64,000 nucleotides of DNA from Candidatus Copromonas faecavium (nom. illeg.) (lineage in GTDB: Bacteria; Bacillota; Clostridia; Lachnospirales; Lachnospiraceae), in NCBI GenBank assembly GCA_018712915.1, contig DVGC01000064.1, forward strand, positions 1 to 64,000. The letters are read 5' to 3'. The first letter of the stretch is position 1; the number at the start of each line of letters is the position of its first letter. Position numbers and translations under genes: made by a program. Below the pieces are notes generated by a model that did not search any database, was not told the DNA's origin, and saw nothing but the letters and a program-made list of their open reading frames with translations. Positions 1 to 7,374 of this stretch are shown in pieces.

Positions 1-85
1 TAAAAAGACTCATCCGGACCGCATGGAGACAAAGAAGTACTGCAGATTCTGTAAGAGACATACGATGCACAAGGAAACCCGGTAA
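1..85 (+). CDS. rpmG: 50S ribosomal protein L33, C-terminal part
   Basis: The window opens inside a reading frame (codons start at base 2) that ends with a TAA at 83-85. The visible peptide contains the motif KKYCRFCKRHTMHKETR, which matches the zinc-ribbon end of bacterial L33 of the CxxC type, a small protein of the large ribosomal subunit near the E site. The N-terminus lies outside the window. The position just before secE and nusG is the usual one for rpmG in Firmicutes, and supports the call. Confidence 0.9.
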   Translation, partial: KKTHPDRMETKKYCRFCKRHTMHKETR

Positions 86-114
86 TCCAGGTTGTTCAAG
101 AAGGACGTGAATCT

Positions 115-321
115 ATGGGAGAAACAGCAAGTAATGAGAAGGCTCCGAAGAAGAGCTTTTTCAAAGGCCTGAAAACCGAATTCAGCAAGATTATCTGGCC
201 AGGTAAGGACACTCTGGCAAAGCAGACGGTTGCGGTAATTATTACAACAATTGTTCTGGGAATCGTGATTGCAGTCCTTGATCTGATTATTCAATTTGGT
301 CTCAACGTTGTCATTGGTTAA
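115..321 (+). CDS. secE: Preprotein translocase subunit SecE
   Basis: A 68-residue protein with an N-terminal basic, cytoplasmic part and one C-terminal transmembrane helix (about residues 40-62), the normal form of the short Gram-positive SecE. The motif FFKGLKTEFSKIIWP before the helix is the conserved amphipathic SecE segment. SecE clamps SecY in the protein-conducting channel of the cytoplasmic membrane. It lies between rpmG and nusG, 15 bases before nusG, so the three are probably one transcript. The start ATG has an AAGGA-type ribosome binding site. Confidence 0.96.
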   Translation: MGETASNEKAPKKSFFKGLKTEFSKIIWPGKDTLAKQTVAVIITTIVLGIVIAVLDLIIQFGLNVVIG

Positions 322-336
322 GGATGAGGTGAAGAT

Positions 337-852
337 ATGTCAGAAGCGCAATGGTATGTTGTACACACTTATTCCGGATATGAGAATAAGGTAAAGGTCG
401 ACATTGAGAAAACGATTGAGAACAGAGGACTTCAGGACCAGATTTTAGAGGTTTCCGTCCCGATGGAGGAAGTCATCGAATTAAAGAACGGCGCGCAGAA
501 GCAGGTGGAGCGTAAAATGTTCCCCGGGTACGTACTGATTCATATGGTTATGAATGACGATACCTGGTATGTTGTCCGGAACACCAGAGGCGTAACCGGG
601 TTTGTAGGTCCCGGATCCAAGGCAGTTCCCCTTTCGGAGGAGGAAATGCGCAACCTTGGCTTCAAGACGCCGGGAGTGGTCGTTGACTTTGCTGTGGGCG
701 ATACCGTAGTCGTTACTTCCGGAGCCTGGAAGGATACGGTTGGAGTGCTGAAAACGGTGAACGAGTCAAAGCAGTCTGCCACAATCAATGTTGAGATGTT
801 TGGCCGGGAAACGCCGGTTGAGCTGAGCTTCTCGGAAATCAAGAAAATGTAG
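337..852 (+). CDS. nusG: Transcription termination/antitermination protein NusG
   Basis: 171 residues. The N-terminal NGN domain begins with AQWYVVHTYSGYENKV, which is diagnostic for NusG, and the C-terminal KOW domain (about residues 120-171) carries VGDTVVVTSGAWKDTVG. NusG binds the clamp of RNA polymerase and modulates pausing and termination, and in many bacteria couples polymerase to the ribosome or Rho. Length and order (secE-nusG-rplK) are canonical. An AGGTGA ribosome binding site lies before the ATG. Confidence 0.97.
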   Translation: MSEAQWYVVHTYSGYENKVKVDIEKTIENRGLQDQILEVSVPMEEVIELKNGAQKQVERKMFPGYVLIHMVMNDDTWYVVRNTRGVTGFVGPGSKAVPLSEEEMRNLGFKTPGVVVDFAVGDTVVVTSGAWKDTVGVLKTVNESKQSATINVEMFGRETPVELSFSEIKKM

Positions 853-950
853 CCGGAGCAGATTGAAGCAGGCAGAATACAGAATCAAAGAAACATCAGG
901 CTGCCGGATATATGGCGGCAAGGAGAGGCGGGAAGGTATCTGCCGTCCCG

Positions 951-980
951 CGTGGGAGGGAAATCCCCGACATTACCACA
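951..980 (+). promoter_or_regulatory. Putative L1-binding autoregulatory RNA site before rplK
   Basis: The RNA can fold as GUGG / GA / GGG-AAA-UCCC / CGACAUUA / CCAC: a short outer helix, an asymmetric internal loop, and an inner hairpin. It resembles the L1-binding part of 23S rRNA (GGUGGGAGG on one strand, GAAAUACCACC on the other, from memory of the E. coli sequence). The ribosome binding site AGGAGG (987-992) and rplK start follow at once, so L1 binding could block initiation. A very similar element precedes rplA. Confidence 0.75.
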
Positions 981-1001
981 TGATTTAGGAGGTGCCGAAT
1001 T

Positions 1002-1430
1002 ATGGCAAAGAAAGTAACTGGTTATATTAAATTACAGATTCCGGCTGGAAAGGCAACACCGGCTCCGCCCGTTGGACCTGCTCTTGGTCAGCATGGCGTA
1101 AATATCGTACAGTTTACAAAGGAATTCAATGCAAGAACCGCCGATCAGGGTGATATGATTATCCCGGTTGTAATTACGGTTTACGCAGACAGAAGCTTCA
1201 GCTTCATCACGAAGACTCCGCCGGCTGCCGTACTGTTAAAGAAGGCTGCCAAGATTAAATCCGGCTCCGCGGTTCCGAACAAGACCAAGGTAGCGACTCT
1301 GACAAGAGCAGAGGTTCAGAAGATTGCTGAACTGAAGATGCCTGATCTGAATGCGGCCAGCATTGAGGCTGCCACCAGCATGATCGCCGGAACTGCCCGT
1401 TCCATGGGTATTACGGTGGTAGACGAATAG
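1002..1430 (+). CDS. rplK: 50S ribosomal protein L11
   Basis: 142 residues, the usual length. The N-terminal domain has [20 protein letters not shown] and the GQHGVN motif; the C-terminal RNA-binding domain runs to the end (SMGITVVDE). L11 forms the base of the L7/L12 stalk with 23S rRNA and is part of the GTPase-associated centre. The start has a strong AGGAGG site and is preceded by a putative L1-binding RNA element, so it is probably under L1 feedback control together with rplA. Confidence 0.97.
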   Translation: MAKKVTGYIKLQIPAGKATPAPPVGPALGQHGVNIVQFTKEFNARTADQGDMIIPVVITVYADRSFSFITKTPPAAVLLKKAAKIKSGSAVPNKTKVATLTRAEVQKIAELKMPDLNAASIEAATSMIAGTARSMGITVVDE

Positions 1431-1617
1431 CACTGAATCAGCAAAGCGGCGTGCGGGTTTCGTACAAAGCTGTCCATGAACCCGGAGAGACGGGGAGGCA
1501 GGACGAAAGTCCGGCTGAAAGGATGAACCCGCGGCACCTGACAAATGCAGGAAAGGTGCAAAGTTTGTGCAAGGTCGCAGATGGAATGCCAGGTTACTGG
1601 CGGATGCGAATTTATAA
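1431..1617 (+). other. rplK-rplA spacer with small RNA hairpins
   Basis: This 187-base stretch has no convincing gene. It holds two visible hairpins: GGAC-GAAA-GUCC with a GNRA-type loop near 1501-1512, and a GCACCU/AGGUGC stem near 1535-1560. Neither has a U-tract, so they are not intrinsic terminators. The length is unusual between rplK and rplA, which are often close together. Whether the folds matter is unknown. Confidence 0.4.
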
Positions 1618-1653
1618 GGTGGGAGGGAGAACTCCCGACAATACCACAGGAGG
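1618..1653 (+). promoter_or_regulatory. Putative L1-binding autoregulatory RNA site before rplA
   Basis: The sequence GGUGGGAGGGAGAACUCCC followed by GACAAUACCACAGG folds like the element before rplK: outer helix GUGG (1619-1622) with CCAC (1644-1647), inner GGGA-stem, and the asymmetric loop GACAAUA. The AGGAGG ribosome binding site (1648-1653) starts at the base after the outer helix, so folding or L1 binding should directly affect access to it. The likeness to the 23S rRNA L1 site is from memory, not from a search. Confidence 0.78.
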
Positions 1654-1662
1654 TTTATCAGA

Positions 1663-2358
1663 ATGAAAAGAGGAAAGAGATACGTAGAGGCGGCAAAAGC
1701 TATCGACCGCGCTACTCTTTATGATACAGCAGACGCAATTGCATTGGTAAAGAAGACTGCTGTTGCAAAATTTGATGAGACGATTGAGGCTCACTTAAGA
1801 ACAGGCTGTGATGGCCGTCATGCGGACCAGCAGATTCGTGGAGCAGTTGTTCTGCCCCATGGAACCGGAAAGACCGTAAGAATCCTGGTATTTGCCAAGG
1901 GTGTAAAGGCTGATGAGGCTCAGGCTGCAGGTGCAGATTTCGTAGGCGCTGAGGAACTGATCCCGAAGATCCAGAACGAGGGATGGCTGGATTTCGATGT
2001 GGTTGTTGCCACACCGGATATGATGGGCGTTGTAGGACGTCTGGGCCGTATCCTTGGACCGAAGGGATTAATGCCCAACCCCAAAGCTGGAACCGTAACC
2101 ATGGATGTTACCAAGGCCATCAACGATATCAAAGCCGGTAAAGTTGAATACAGACTTGATAAGACCAACATTATCCACGTGCCAGTGGGAAAAGCTTCTT
2201 TCACAGAAGAACAGTTAGCGGACAACTTCCAGACGCTTATGGATGCAATCATTAAGGCAAGACCCAGCACGTTAAAGGGAACATATTTAAAGAGCGTGAC
2301 CCTGACCTCCACCATGGGCCCGGGCGTGAAATTAAATGTTGCGAAACTGATGGGCTAA
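1663..2358 (+). CDS. rplA: 50S ribosomal protein L1
   Basis: 231 residues, full length. Characteristic segments are the N-terminal [15 protein letters not shown] and the central [20 protein letters not shown], the L1 signature. L1 binds the mobile stalk of 23S rRNA and helps release deacylated tRNA. In bacteria it also represses its own operon by binding an mRNA copy of its rRNA site; a matching element lies 10 bases before this start and another before rplK. The following L10 operon has its own promoter and leader. Confidence 0.97.
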   Translation: MKRGKRYVEAAKAIDRATLYDTADAIALVKKTAVAKFDETIEAHLRTGCDGRHADQQIRGAVVLPHGTGKTVRILVFAKGVKADEAQAAGADFVGAEELIPKIQNEGWLDFDVVVATPDMMGVVGRLGRILGPKGLMPNPKAGTVTMDVTKAINDIKAGKVEYRLDKTNIIHVPVGKASFTEEQLADNFQTLMDAIIKARPSTLKGTYLKSVTLTSTMGPGVKLNVAKLMG

Positions 2359-2416
2359 TGCTGCAGGAAATCCGGCGCCCGGCCGGAGCTTCTGTGTCAG
2401 GATTTGCAAAAAATGA

Positions 2417-2445
2417 TTGACAATCTGAATAGATTATGTTAGAGT
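2417..2445 (+). promoter_or_regulatory. Promoter of the rplJ-rplL operon
   Basis: A perfect -35 box TTGACA (2417-2422) is followed after 17 bases by a -10-like TAGAGT (2440-2445). It lies 60 bases after rplA and directly before the L10 leader RNA, which is where the L10 operon promoter is expected. The -10 box is weak; the placement is the main support. Confidence 0.6.
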
Positions 2446-2454
2446 ATCGGAGTA

Positions 2455-2573
2455 TTGAATGCCGAAGACAGCAGGTGCCGGAAGGCGTAAGGTGAAAACA
2501 CCTGCCGAGGAACATACAAAACTCACATGCGGAATTTTGTGAACCTCTCTGTCTGCGGACGGGGAGGTTTTTT
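2455..2573 (+). ncRNA. L10 ribosomal leader RNA with terminator
   Basis: The stretch has the look of the Firmicute L10 leader: a purine-rich arm with GCAGGUGCCGGAAGGCGUAAG, a pairing CACCUGCCGAGGA segment, then a terminal AACCUC/GAGGUU hairpin followed by six T (2542-2573). In this class, the L10-(L12)4 complex binds the leader when in excess and promotes premature termination or hides the ribosome binding site. The call rests on position, conserved arms and terminator; a covariance-model search would settle it. Confidence 0.8.
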
Positions 2574-2621
2574 CCTGTGACGGCTTTACGATACAAGACT
2601 AAAACAGGAGGTAAACCATTC

Positions 2622-3122
2622 ATGGCAAAAGTTGAATTAAAGCAGCCGATTGTAGCTGAAATCGCTGAGCTTTTCAACGGAGCAAAATCTGCAGTAGTTG
2701 TAGACTACCGCGGACTTACGGTTGAGCAGGATACCGCTCTCCGTAAAAAGCTGAGAGAAGCAGACGTGACTTATAAGGTATATAAGAATACCATGATTCG
2801 CTTCGCCGCAAAGGGAACGGAATTTGAAGCTCTCGAGCCCAATCTGGAAGGACCGACTGCTATCGCTGTGTCCAAGACCGATGCGACTGCTCCGGCAAGA
2901 GTTCTGGCTGAGTTTGCCAAGACGGCTGACAAGCTGGAGTTAAAGGGCGGTGTCGTAGAGGGAACCTATTACGACCAGAAGGGAATCAATGTGATTGCAA
3001 CCATTCCTTCCAGAGAGATTCTTCTTGGAAGATTGCTTGGAAGCATGCAGTCCCCCATCGCCAACTTTGCACGGGTTCTCAACCAGATTGCAGAGAAGCA
3101 GGGCGAAGGCGCCGAGGCATAA
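2622..3122 (+). CDS. rplJ: 50S ribosomal protein L10
   Basis: 166 residues from the ATG that follows an AGGAGG site at 2606-2611; an upstream in-frame start at 2577 lies within the L10 leader and would add a non-homologous extension. The N-terminus KVELKQPIVAEIAELFNGAK and the VVVDYRGLTV motif are typical of L10. The C-terminal helix binds L7/L12 dimers to form the ribosomal stalk. It is followed by a 126-base spacer and rplL; L10 with L12 is expected to repress this unit through the leader. Confidence 0.96.
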   Translation: MAKVELKQPIVAEIAELFNGAKSAVVVDYRGLTVEQDTALRKKLREADVTYKVYKNTMIRFAAKGTEFEALEPNLEGPTAIAVSKTDATAPARVLAEFAKTADKLELKGGVVEGTYYDQKGINVIATIPSREILLGRLLGSMQSPIANFARVLNQIAEKQGEGAEA

Positions 3123-3248
3123 TCCGAAGGCGAAGGACAGATTTAGCGGAGGACATTCTCCGAAGGCAGCATAGCGGGAACAGAACGCTGGCTGCATAAA
3201 CAGTGAAGTATCACCGTATTGATTAAATTTTCATGGAGGTAAATTAAA

Positions 3249-3626
3249 ATGGCAAAGTTAACAACTGCTGAGTTTATCGAAGCAATTAAGGAATTATCCG
3301 TTTTAGAGCTGAACGAGCTGGTAAAGGCTTGTGAGGAAGAGTTTGGCGTATCTGCAGCAGCAGGTGTGGTTGTTGCAGCTGGTGCAGCAGCAGGCGGAGC
3401 AGCTGAGGAAGAGAAGACTGAGTTCGATGTTGAGCTGACCGAGGTTGGCCCGAACAAAGTTAAAGTTATCAAGGTTGTTCGTGAAGTAACCGGTCTTGGC
3501 CTGAAAGAGGCTAAGGACGTTGTTGACGGTGCTCCGAAGGTTCTTAAGCAGGGCGCTTCCAAGGAAGAGGCTGAGGATATCAAGACCAAGCTTGAGGCTG
3601 AGGGTGCAAAGATTACTCTTAAGTAA
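3249..3626 (+). CDS. rplL: 50S ribosomal protein L7/L12
   Basis: 125 residues: an N-terminal dimerisation domain ([20 protein letters not shown]), an alanine/glycine-rich hinge (about residues 37-55, [16 protein letters not shown]) and the conserved C-terminal factor-binding domain with [18 protein letters not shown]. It recruits and stimulates translation GTPases. A strong intrinsic terminator follows 28 bases downstream. In most Firmicutes rpoB comes next; here it does not. Confidence 0.98.
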   Translation: MAKLTTAEFIEAIKELSVLELNELVKACEEEFGVSAAAGVVVAAGAAAGGAAEEEKTEFDVELTEVGPNKVKVIKVVREVTGLGLKEAKDVVDGAPKVLKQGASKEEAEDIKTKLEAEGAKITLK

Positions 3627-3654
3627 TTCAACTGAAAAAAGCCTGATTTTATGG

Positions 3655-3690
3655 GGAGAATCGCGGAAGCGGTTCTCCTTTTCTTTTTTC
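3655..3690 (+). terminator. Intrinsic terminator after rplL
   Basis: GGAGAA (3655-3660) pairs with TTCTCC (3673-3678) around a G/C-rich core, followed by a long T-rich run broken by single C bases. It ends the rplJ-rplL transcript and isolates the downstream oxidoreductase gene. Confidence 0.9.
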
Positions 3691-3698
3691 CTTTTTTC

Positions 3699-3727
3699 TT
3701 TACTTTGCTTTCCGGATCCGCTACAAT
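3699..3727 (+). promoter_or_regulatory. Candidate promoter of the CoADR-fusion gene
   Basis: A TTTACT box (3699-3704) and TACAAT (3722-3727) are separated by 17 bases. The site sits just after the rplL terminator and about 95 bases before the next start codon. The -10 is good, the -35 moderate. The leader between them contains GCAGGCTG and CAGCCTGCAGG segments that can pair into a hairpin. Confidence 0.5.
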
Positions 3728-3820
3728 AAAAGCAGAGACAGCCTGCAGGGCCGTTTTGCATACGGATGCAGGCTGTTATCTTACAATAGAAAGGGCAGTT
3801 TCCTACTGCAGGGTGAAAGC

Positions 3821-6403
3821 ATGAAAGTATTGATTATTGGGGGCGTGGCTGCCGGTACCAAGGCGGCAGCCAAATTAAAGAGAATGGATCGTTCTCTTGA
3901 TGTAACCATTGTGACCATGGGAAAAGAGATCTCCTATGCGGGCTGCGGTCTTCCCTATTATGTGGGAAATGTAATTGAGGATAAATCGGAGCTGATTGTG
4001 AATACTCCGGCCTCTTTTGCAGCCCTGACGGGAGCCAAGGTGCTGACGGAACGGGAAGTGGTCCGCCTGAACGTGGAGGAAAAGAAGGCAGAGGCAAGAA
4101 ATCTGAGAACCGGGAATCAGGAGGAATATTCTTACGATGTCTGTCTGATTGCCGTAGGCGCGTCTCCCATTGTGCCGCGGCTGGAAGGAATTTCCCTTCC
4201 GGGTGTCTTTACCATGCGGACACCCCAGGATGCCATTGAAATCCGGGAATTTCTGGAGACGGAAGCTCCCAAACGCGCCGTTGTGGTAGGCGGCGGTTTT
4301 ATCGGACTGGAGACGGCTGAAAATCTTCAGGCCCAGGGGCTGTCGGTGACGGTGATCGATATGGCCGACCAGATTATGCCTGGCTTTGACCCGGAGATGG
4401 CGGACTATGCGAAACGCCATCTGGTGAAGAAGGGCATCAAGGTTATGACCGGGACGAAGATGGAAGCGATCCTCGGGGACACAAAGGCTGCAGGAGTGAA
4501 AACCGATCAGGGAGAGCTGAAGGCAGACCTTGTGGTAATGTCTCTCGGAATCCGGCCCAATACGGCATTCCTAAAGGATACGGGACTGGAGTTTATGCCC
4601 AATGGAACCATTCCGGTGGATGGAAAGCTGCGGACCAATCTGGAAAATATTTATGCGGCAGGTGACTGTGCCTGCGTCATGAACCTTCAGACGGCAAAGA
4701 GAGCCTGGTCACCTATGGGGTCCTCTGCCAACATGGAGGGCCGTACCTTTGCCAGAGCGCTTTGCGGACAGGATGTGCAGTATGACGGCGTTCTGGGAAC
4801 GGCCGTGGTAAAGCTTCCTGATCTGAACGGCGGAAAAACCGGCCTTTCCGAAACTGCGGCTAAGGCAGAGGGATACGAGGTGGTGTCCAATGTCTGCGTG
4901 GTGGATGATAAGGCCCACTATTATCCGGGCTCCTCTTCCTTTATCATTAAAACCGTGGCAGACAGGAAGACAAGAAAGCTGCTGGGCGTACAGGTGCTTG
5001 GTTCCGGCGCTGTGGATAAGGTAACGGATGTGGCGGTGACTGCCATTACCATGGGGGCCACGGTGGCTCAGCTGTCAAATCTGGATCTGGCCTATGCACC
5101 GCCCTTCTCGACGGCCATTCATCCGCTGGTGACGGCTATTGGCATTTTGACCAACAAGCTGGACGGTATTCTGGACAGCTTTACGCCCGCGGAATTTGCG
5201 GCAGGTGCGGCAGAAGGCTACCGGGTCATTGATACGTCTCCCGTTCCGGCCATTCCGGATGCGCCTTATGTGGACGTAACTCAGGTGAACGGCCCTGTGG
5301 ACGGACTGGGTAAGGACGAGAAGCTTCTTTTAATCTGCGCTAAGGGAAAGAGAAGCTATCTTCTGCAGAACCGGCTGAAATTTTATGGCTACACCAATAC
5401 CAAGGTCCTGGAAGGCGGCCTGACCTTTAATGTATATCAGAAGGCAGCTTCCGGAAAGGTGACAGTCAGCGCTGAGGAGATTACCCGGCTGAAAGCACTG
5501 GGATGCTTACATAACAAGGGGACTGATAATTTCAACGTCCGTGTGATTACCAGAAACGGAAACATTACGGCGGCGGAGAGCCAGGCCATTGCGGCGGCAG
5601 CTGAAAAGTACGGAAGCGGAAGAATTGCCATGACCACCCGTCTGACCATGGAGATCATCGGCGTTCCTTATTCCAATATCGATGCTCTGCGGGAAGAACT
5701 GGCAGAGGCCGGACTGGAGACAGGAGGAACCGGTTCCAAGGTCCGTCCGGTGGTGGCATGCAAGGGAACCACCTGCCAGTATGGACTCCTGGATTCTTAT
5801 GCACTTTCCGACAAGATTCATGAGATGTTTTACCATGGCTACAGCGGCGTGAAACTGCCTCATAAATTCAAAATCGCAGTGGGAGGCTGTCCTAATAACT
5901 GCGTAAAACCCAATCTGAATGATTTGGGAATCGTGGGACAGAGAATCCCGCAGTTCAACAAAGACATCTGCCGGGGCTGCAAGGTATGTCAGGTAGAGAC
6001 TTCCTGCCCGATGAAGGCATCGTCTGTGGTGGATGGAAAGCTGAAAATTGATGGAGAACTGTGCAATAACTGCGGCCGCTGCGTTGGAAAGTGTCCGTTC
6101 CATGCACTGGATGAAGGAACCTATGGCTACAAGATTTATATCGGCGGACGCTGGGGTAAGAAGGTGGCTCATGGTCATGCCTTAAGCCCGGTATTTACCA
6201 GCGAAGAAGAGGTAATGGCGATTATTGAAAAGGCCATTCTCCTGTTCAGAGAGCAGGGAGAAACCGGTGAGCGGTTTGCAGACACCATTGCCCGCCTTGG
6301 CTTTGAAAATGTGGAGCGGCAGTTGTTATCCGATGAAATTCTGTCCAGAAGGGACGCCATTATCGGCGCCAAGCTGCATCTGGTGGGAGGAGCCACCTGC
6401 TAA
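3821..6403 (+). CDS. FAD-dependent CoA-disulfide-reductase-like / rhodanese / sulfite-reductase-like / ferredoxin fusion protein
   Basis: An 860-residue, four-part redox protein. Residues 1-440 are a pyridine-nucleotide disulfide oxidoreductase of the CoADR/NADH oxidase group: FAD motif GGVAAGTKAA, active-site cysteine in SYAGCGLPYYVG, NAD motif VVVGGGFIGLE, and IYAAGDCA. Residues about 450-545 look like a rhodanese domain with candidate cysteine in LLICAKGKRSY. Residues about 555-705 resemble a half sulfite/nitrite reductase, with CKGTTC (C-X4-C) and GGCPNNC (C-X3-C), the usual ligand pattern for a [4Fe-4S]-sirohaem centre. The end has two ferredoxin clusters, CRGCKVCQVETSC and CNNCGRCVGKC. 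It probably moves electrons from NAD(P)H to a sulfur or nitrogen substrate in the cytoplasm; the actual substrate cannot be told. It stands alone. Confidence 0.85.
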   Translation: MKVLIIGGVAAGTKAAAKLKRMDRSLDVTIVTMGKEISYAGCGLPYYVGNVIEDKSELIVNTPASFAALTGAKVLTEREVVRLNVEEKKAEARNLRTGNQEEYSYDVCLIAVGASPIVPRLEGISLPGVFTMRTPQDAIEIREFLETEAPKRAVVVGGGFIGLETAENLQAQGLSVTVIDMADQIMPGFDPEMADYAKRHLVKKGIKVMTGTKMEAILGDTKAAGVKTDQGELKADLVVMSLGIRPNTAFLKDTGLEFMPNGTIPVDGKLRTNLENIYAAGDCACVMNLQTAKRAWSPMGSSANMEGRTFARALCGQDVQYDGVLGTAVVKLPDLNGGKTGLSETAAKAEGYEVVSNVCVVDDKAHYYPGSSSFIIKTVADRKTRKLLGVQVLGSGAVDKVTDVAVTAITMGATVAQLSNLDLAYAPPFSTAIHPLVTAIGILTNKLDGILDSFTPAEFAAGAAEGYRVIDTSPVPAIPDAPYVDVTQVNGPVDGLGKDEKLLLICAKGKRSYLLQNRLKFYGYTNTKVLEGGLTFNVYQKAASGKVTVSAEEITRLKALGCLHNKGTDNFNVRVITRNGNITAAESQAIAAAAEKYGSGRIAMTTRLTMEIIGVPYSNIDALREELAEAGLETGGTGSKVRPVVACKGTTCQYGLLDSYALSDKIHEMFYHGYSGVKLPHKFKIAVGGCPNNCVKPNLNDLGIVGQRIPQFNKDICRGCKVCQVETSCPMKASSVVDGKLKIDGELCNNCGRCVGKCPFHALDEGTYGYKIYIGGRWGKKVAHGHALSPVFTSEEEVMAIIEKAILLFREQGETGERFADTIARLGFENVERQLLSDEILSRRDAIIGAKLHLVGGATC

Positions 6404-6747
6404 TTTAAGCGTAAGAAGCCGTCTGAGAATCGCAACGAAAGGCTTAAAAACCGTCTGGCGGCGGAGACCGAACGCTGCCGGGAAATCAAAAAAGCGGCGC
6501 CTGACATGTTCGGGCGCCGCAATTCAGGTTGTGCGCCTTGTGTACGGCCTTTTACGCAGGCAGACAGCCGGAAAAAATGCGAATTTCAGTGGAAAGAACA
6601 GGGCGGATATGTTAAAATGGGCAAAGAGCGCCGGGGGCAGAGAAATCTGTTCTGAGAACAGGGGAAGAATCCAGCTCTGAAAAACGGAAAATCTGGCCTT
6701 GCATATTGCGGGAGCTTTTCCGGGCGAGGCGGTGGAAGGAGACAGAA
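6404..6747. other. Non-coding spacer with an inverted hairpin
   Basis: 344 bases with no convincing gene. It holds a strong GC hairpin, GCGGCGCC (6494-6501) with GGCGCCGC (6513-6520). On the + strand no T-tract follows, but A-rich sequence precedes it, so it would be a good intrinsic terminator only for transcription on the minus strand, where no gene is seen. The remaining bases show no promoter or repeat that I could support. Confidence 0.5.
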
Positions 6748-7374
6748 ATGTTAGAGGAATTAATCGGGCGGTATCCGGTTCTGGAACCCTGCCGTGAGTC
6801 AATCCGGCAGGCATATCAGGCTTTGGAGGAATGCTTTCTGGCAGGAGGAAAGCTGCTGGTTGCCGGCAACGGAGGAAGTGCTGCGGATTCGGATCATATT
6901 GTGGGAGAACTGATGAAGGGGTTTGTAAAAAAACGTCCCCTGCCGGATTCACTGGTCCAGGCATTAAAGGAGGCGGATCCCCAGCGGGGAGCGGAGCTTT
7001 CTCAAAAGCTTCAGGGCGCCCTTCCGGCCATTGCGCTGACAAACCATGTGGCTTTGTCCTCTGCTTTTGCCAATGATGTGGATGGAATACTGAGCTATGC
7101 CCAGCAGGTCAACGGTTACGGAAACAGGGGAGATGTCTTCCTTGGCATCAGCACCTCCGGAAATGCGGAGAATGTCATGTATGCGGCAGTAACGGCCCGG
7201 GCCAAGGGAATGAAGATCATCGGCCTTACGGGCAGAGACGGCGGAAAACTGGGAGCCTTTGCGGACATTTCCATTGTTGTTCCGAAGCAGGAGACGTATC
7301 AGATCCAGGAGCTTCATCTGCCGGTTTATCATGCGCTCTGCCTGATGCTGGAGAAAAGGTTTTATGACCGGTAA
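6748..7374 (+). CDS. SIS-domain phosphosugar isomerase, GmhA-like
   Basis: 208 residues from the ATG with GGAAGGAG at 6734-6741; an upstream in-frame TTG lacks a ribosome binding site. It shows the SIS fold motifs GGKLLVAGNGGSAADSDHI and LGISTSGNAENVMYA, and the GmhA-type ends AIALTNHVALSSAFANDV and IQELHLPVYHALC (catalytic-type Glu and His). The family converts sedoheptulose 7-phosphate to D-glycero-manno-heptose 7-phosphate. An insert of about 25 residues (around residues 65-90) is longer than in E. coli GmhA. No heptose kinase or nucleotidyltransferase is nearby, so the exact sugar is uncertain. It overlaps the next gene by 11 bases and so starts the envelope glycopolymer operon. Confidence 0.75.
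   Translation: MLEELIGRYPVLEPCRESIRQAYQALEECFLAGGKLLVAGNGGSAADSDHIVGELMKGFVKKRPLPDSLVQALKEADPQRGAELSQKLQGALPAIALTNHVALSSAFANDVDGILSYAQQVNGYGNRGDVFLGISTSGNAENVMYAAVTARAKGMKIIGLTGRDGGKLGAFADISIVVPKQETYQIQELHLPVYHALCLMLEKRFYDR

Noticed and set aside
1236-1561. Minus-strand open frames over rplK and the rplK-rplA spacer
   Set aside because: They overlap a plainly conserved gene and a structured leader and have no ribosome binding sites.
6524-7042. Minus-strand open frame of 172 codons facing the envelope operon, next to a minus-oriented terminator
   Set aside because: It lies opposite the GmhA-like gene, which has clear homology motifs. The protein is rich in Pro, Ala and Ser with no recognisable domain. 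The oddly directed terminator is noted separately as a finding.
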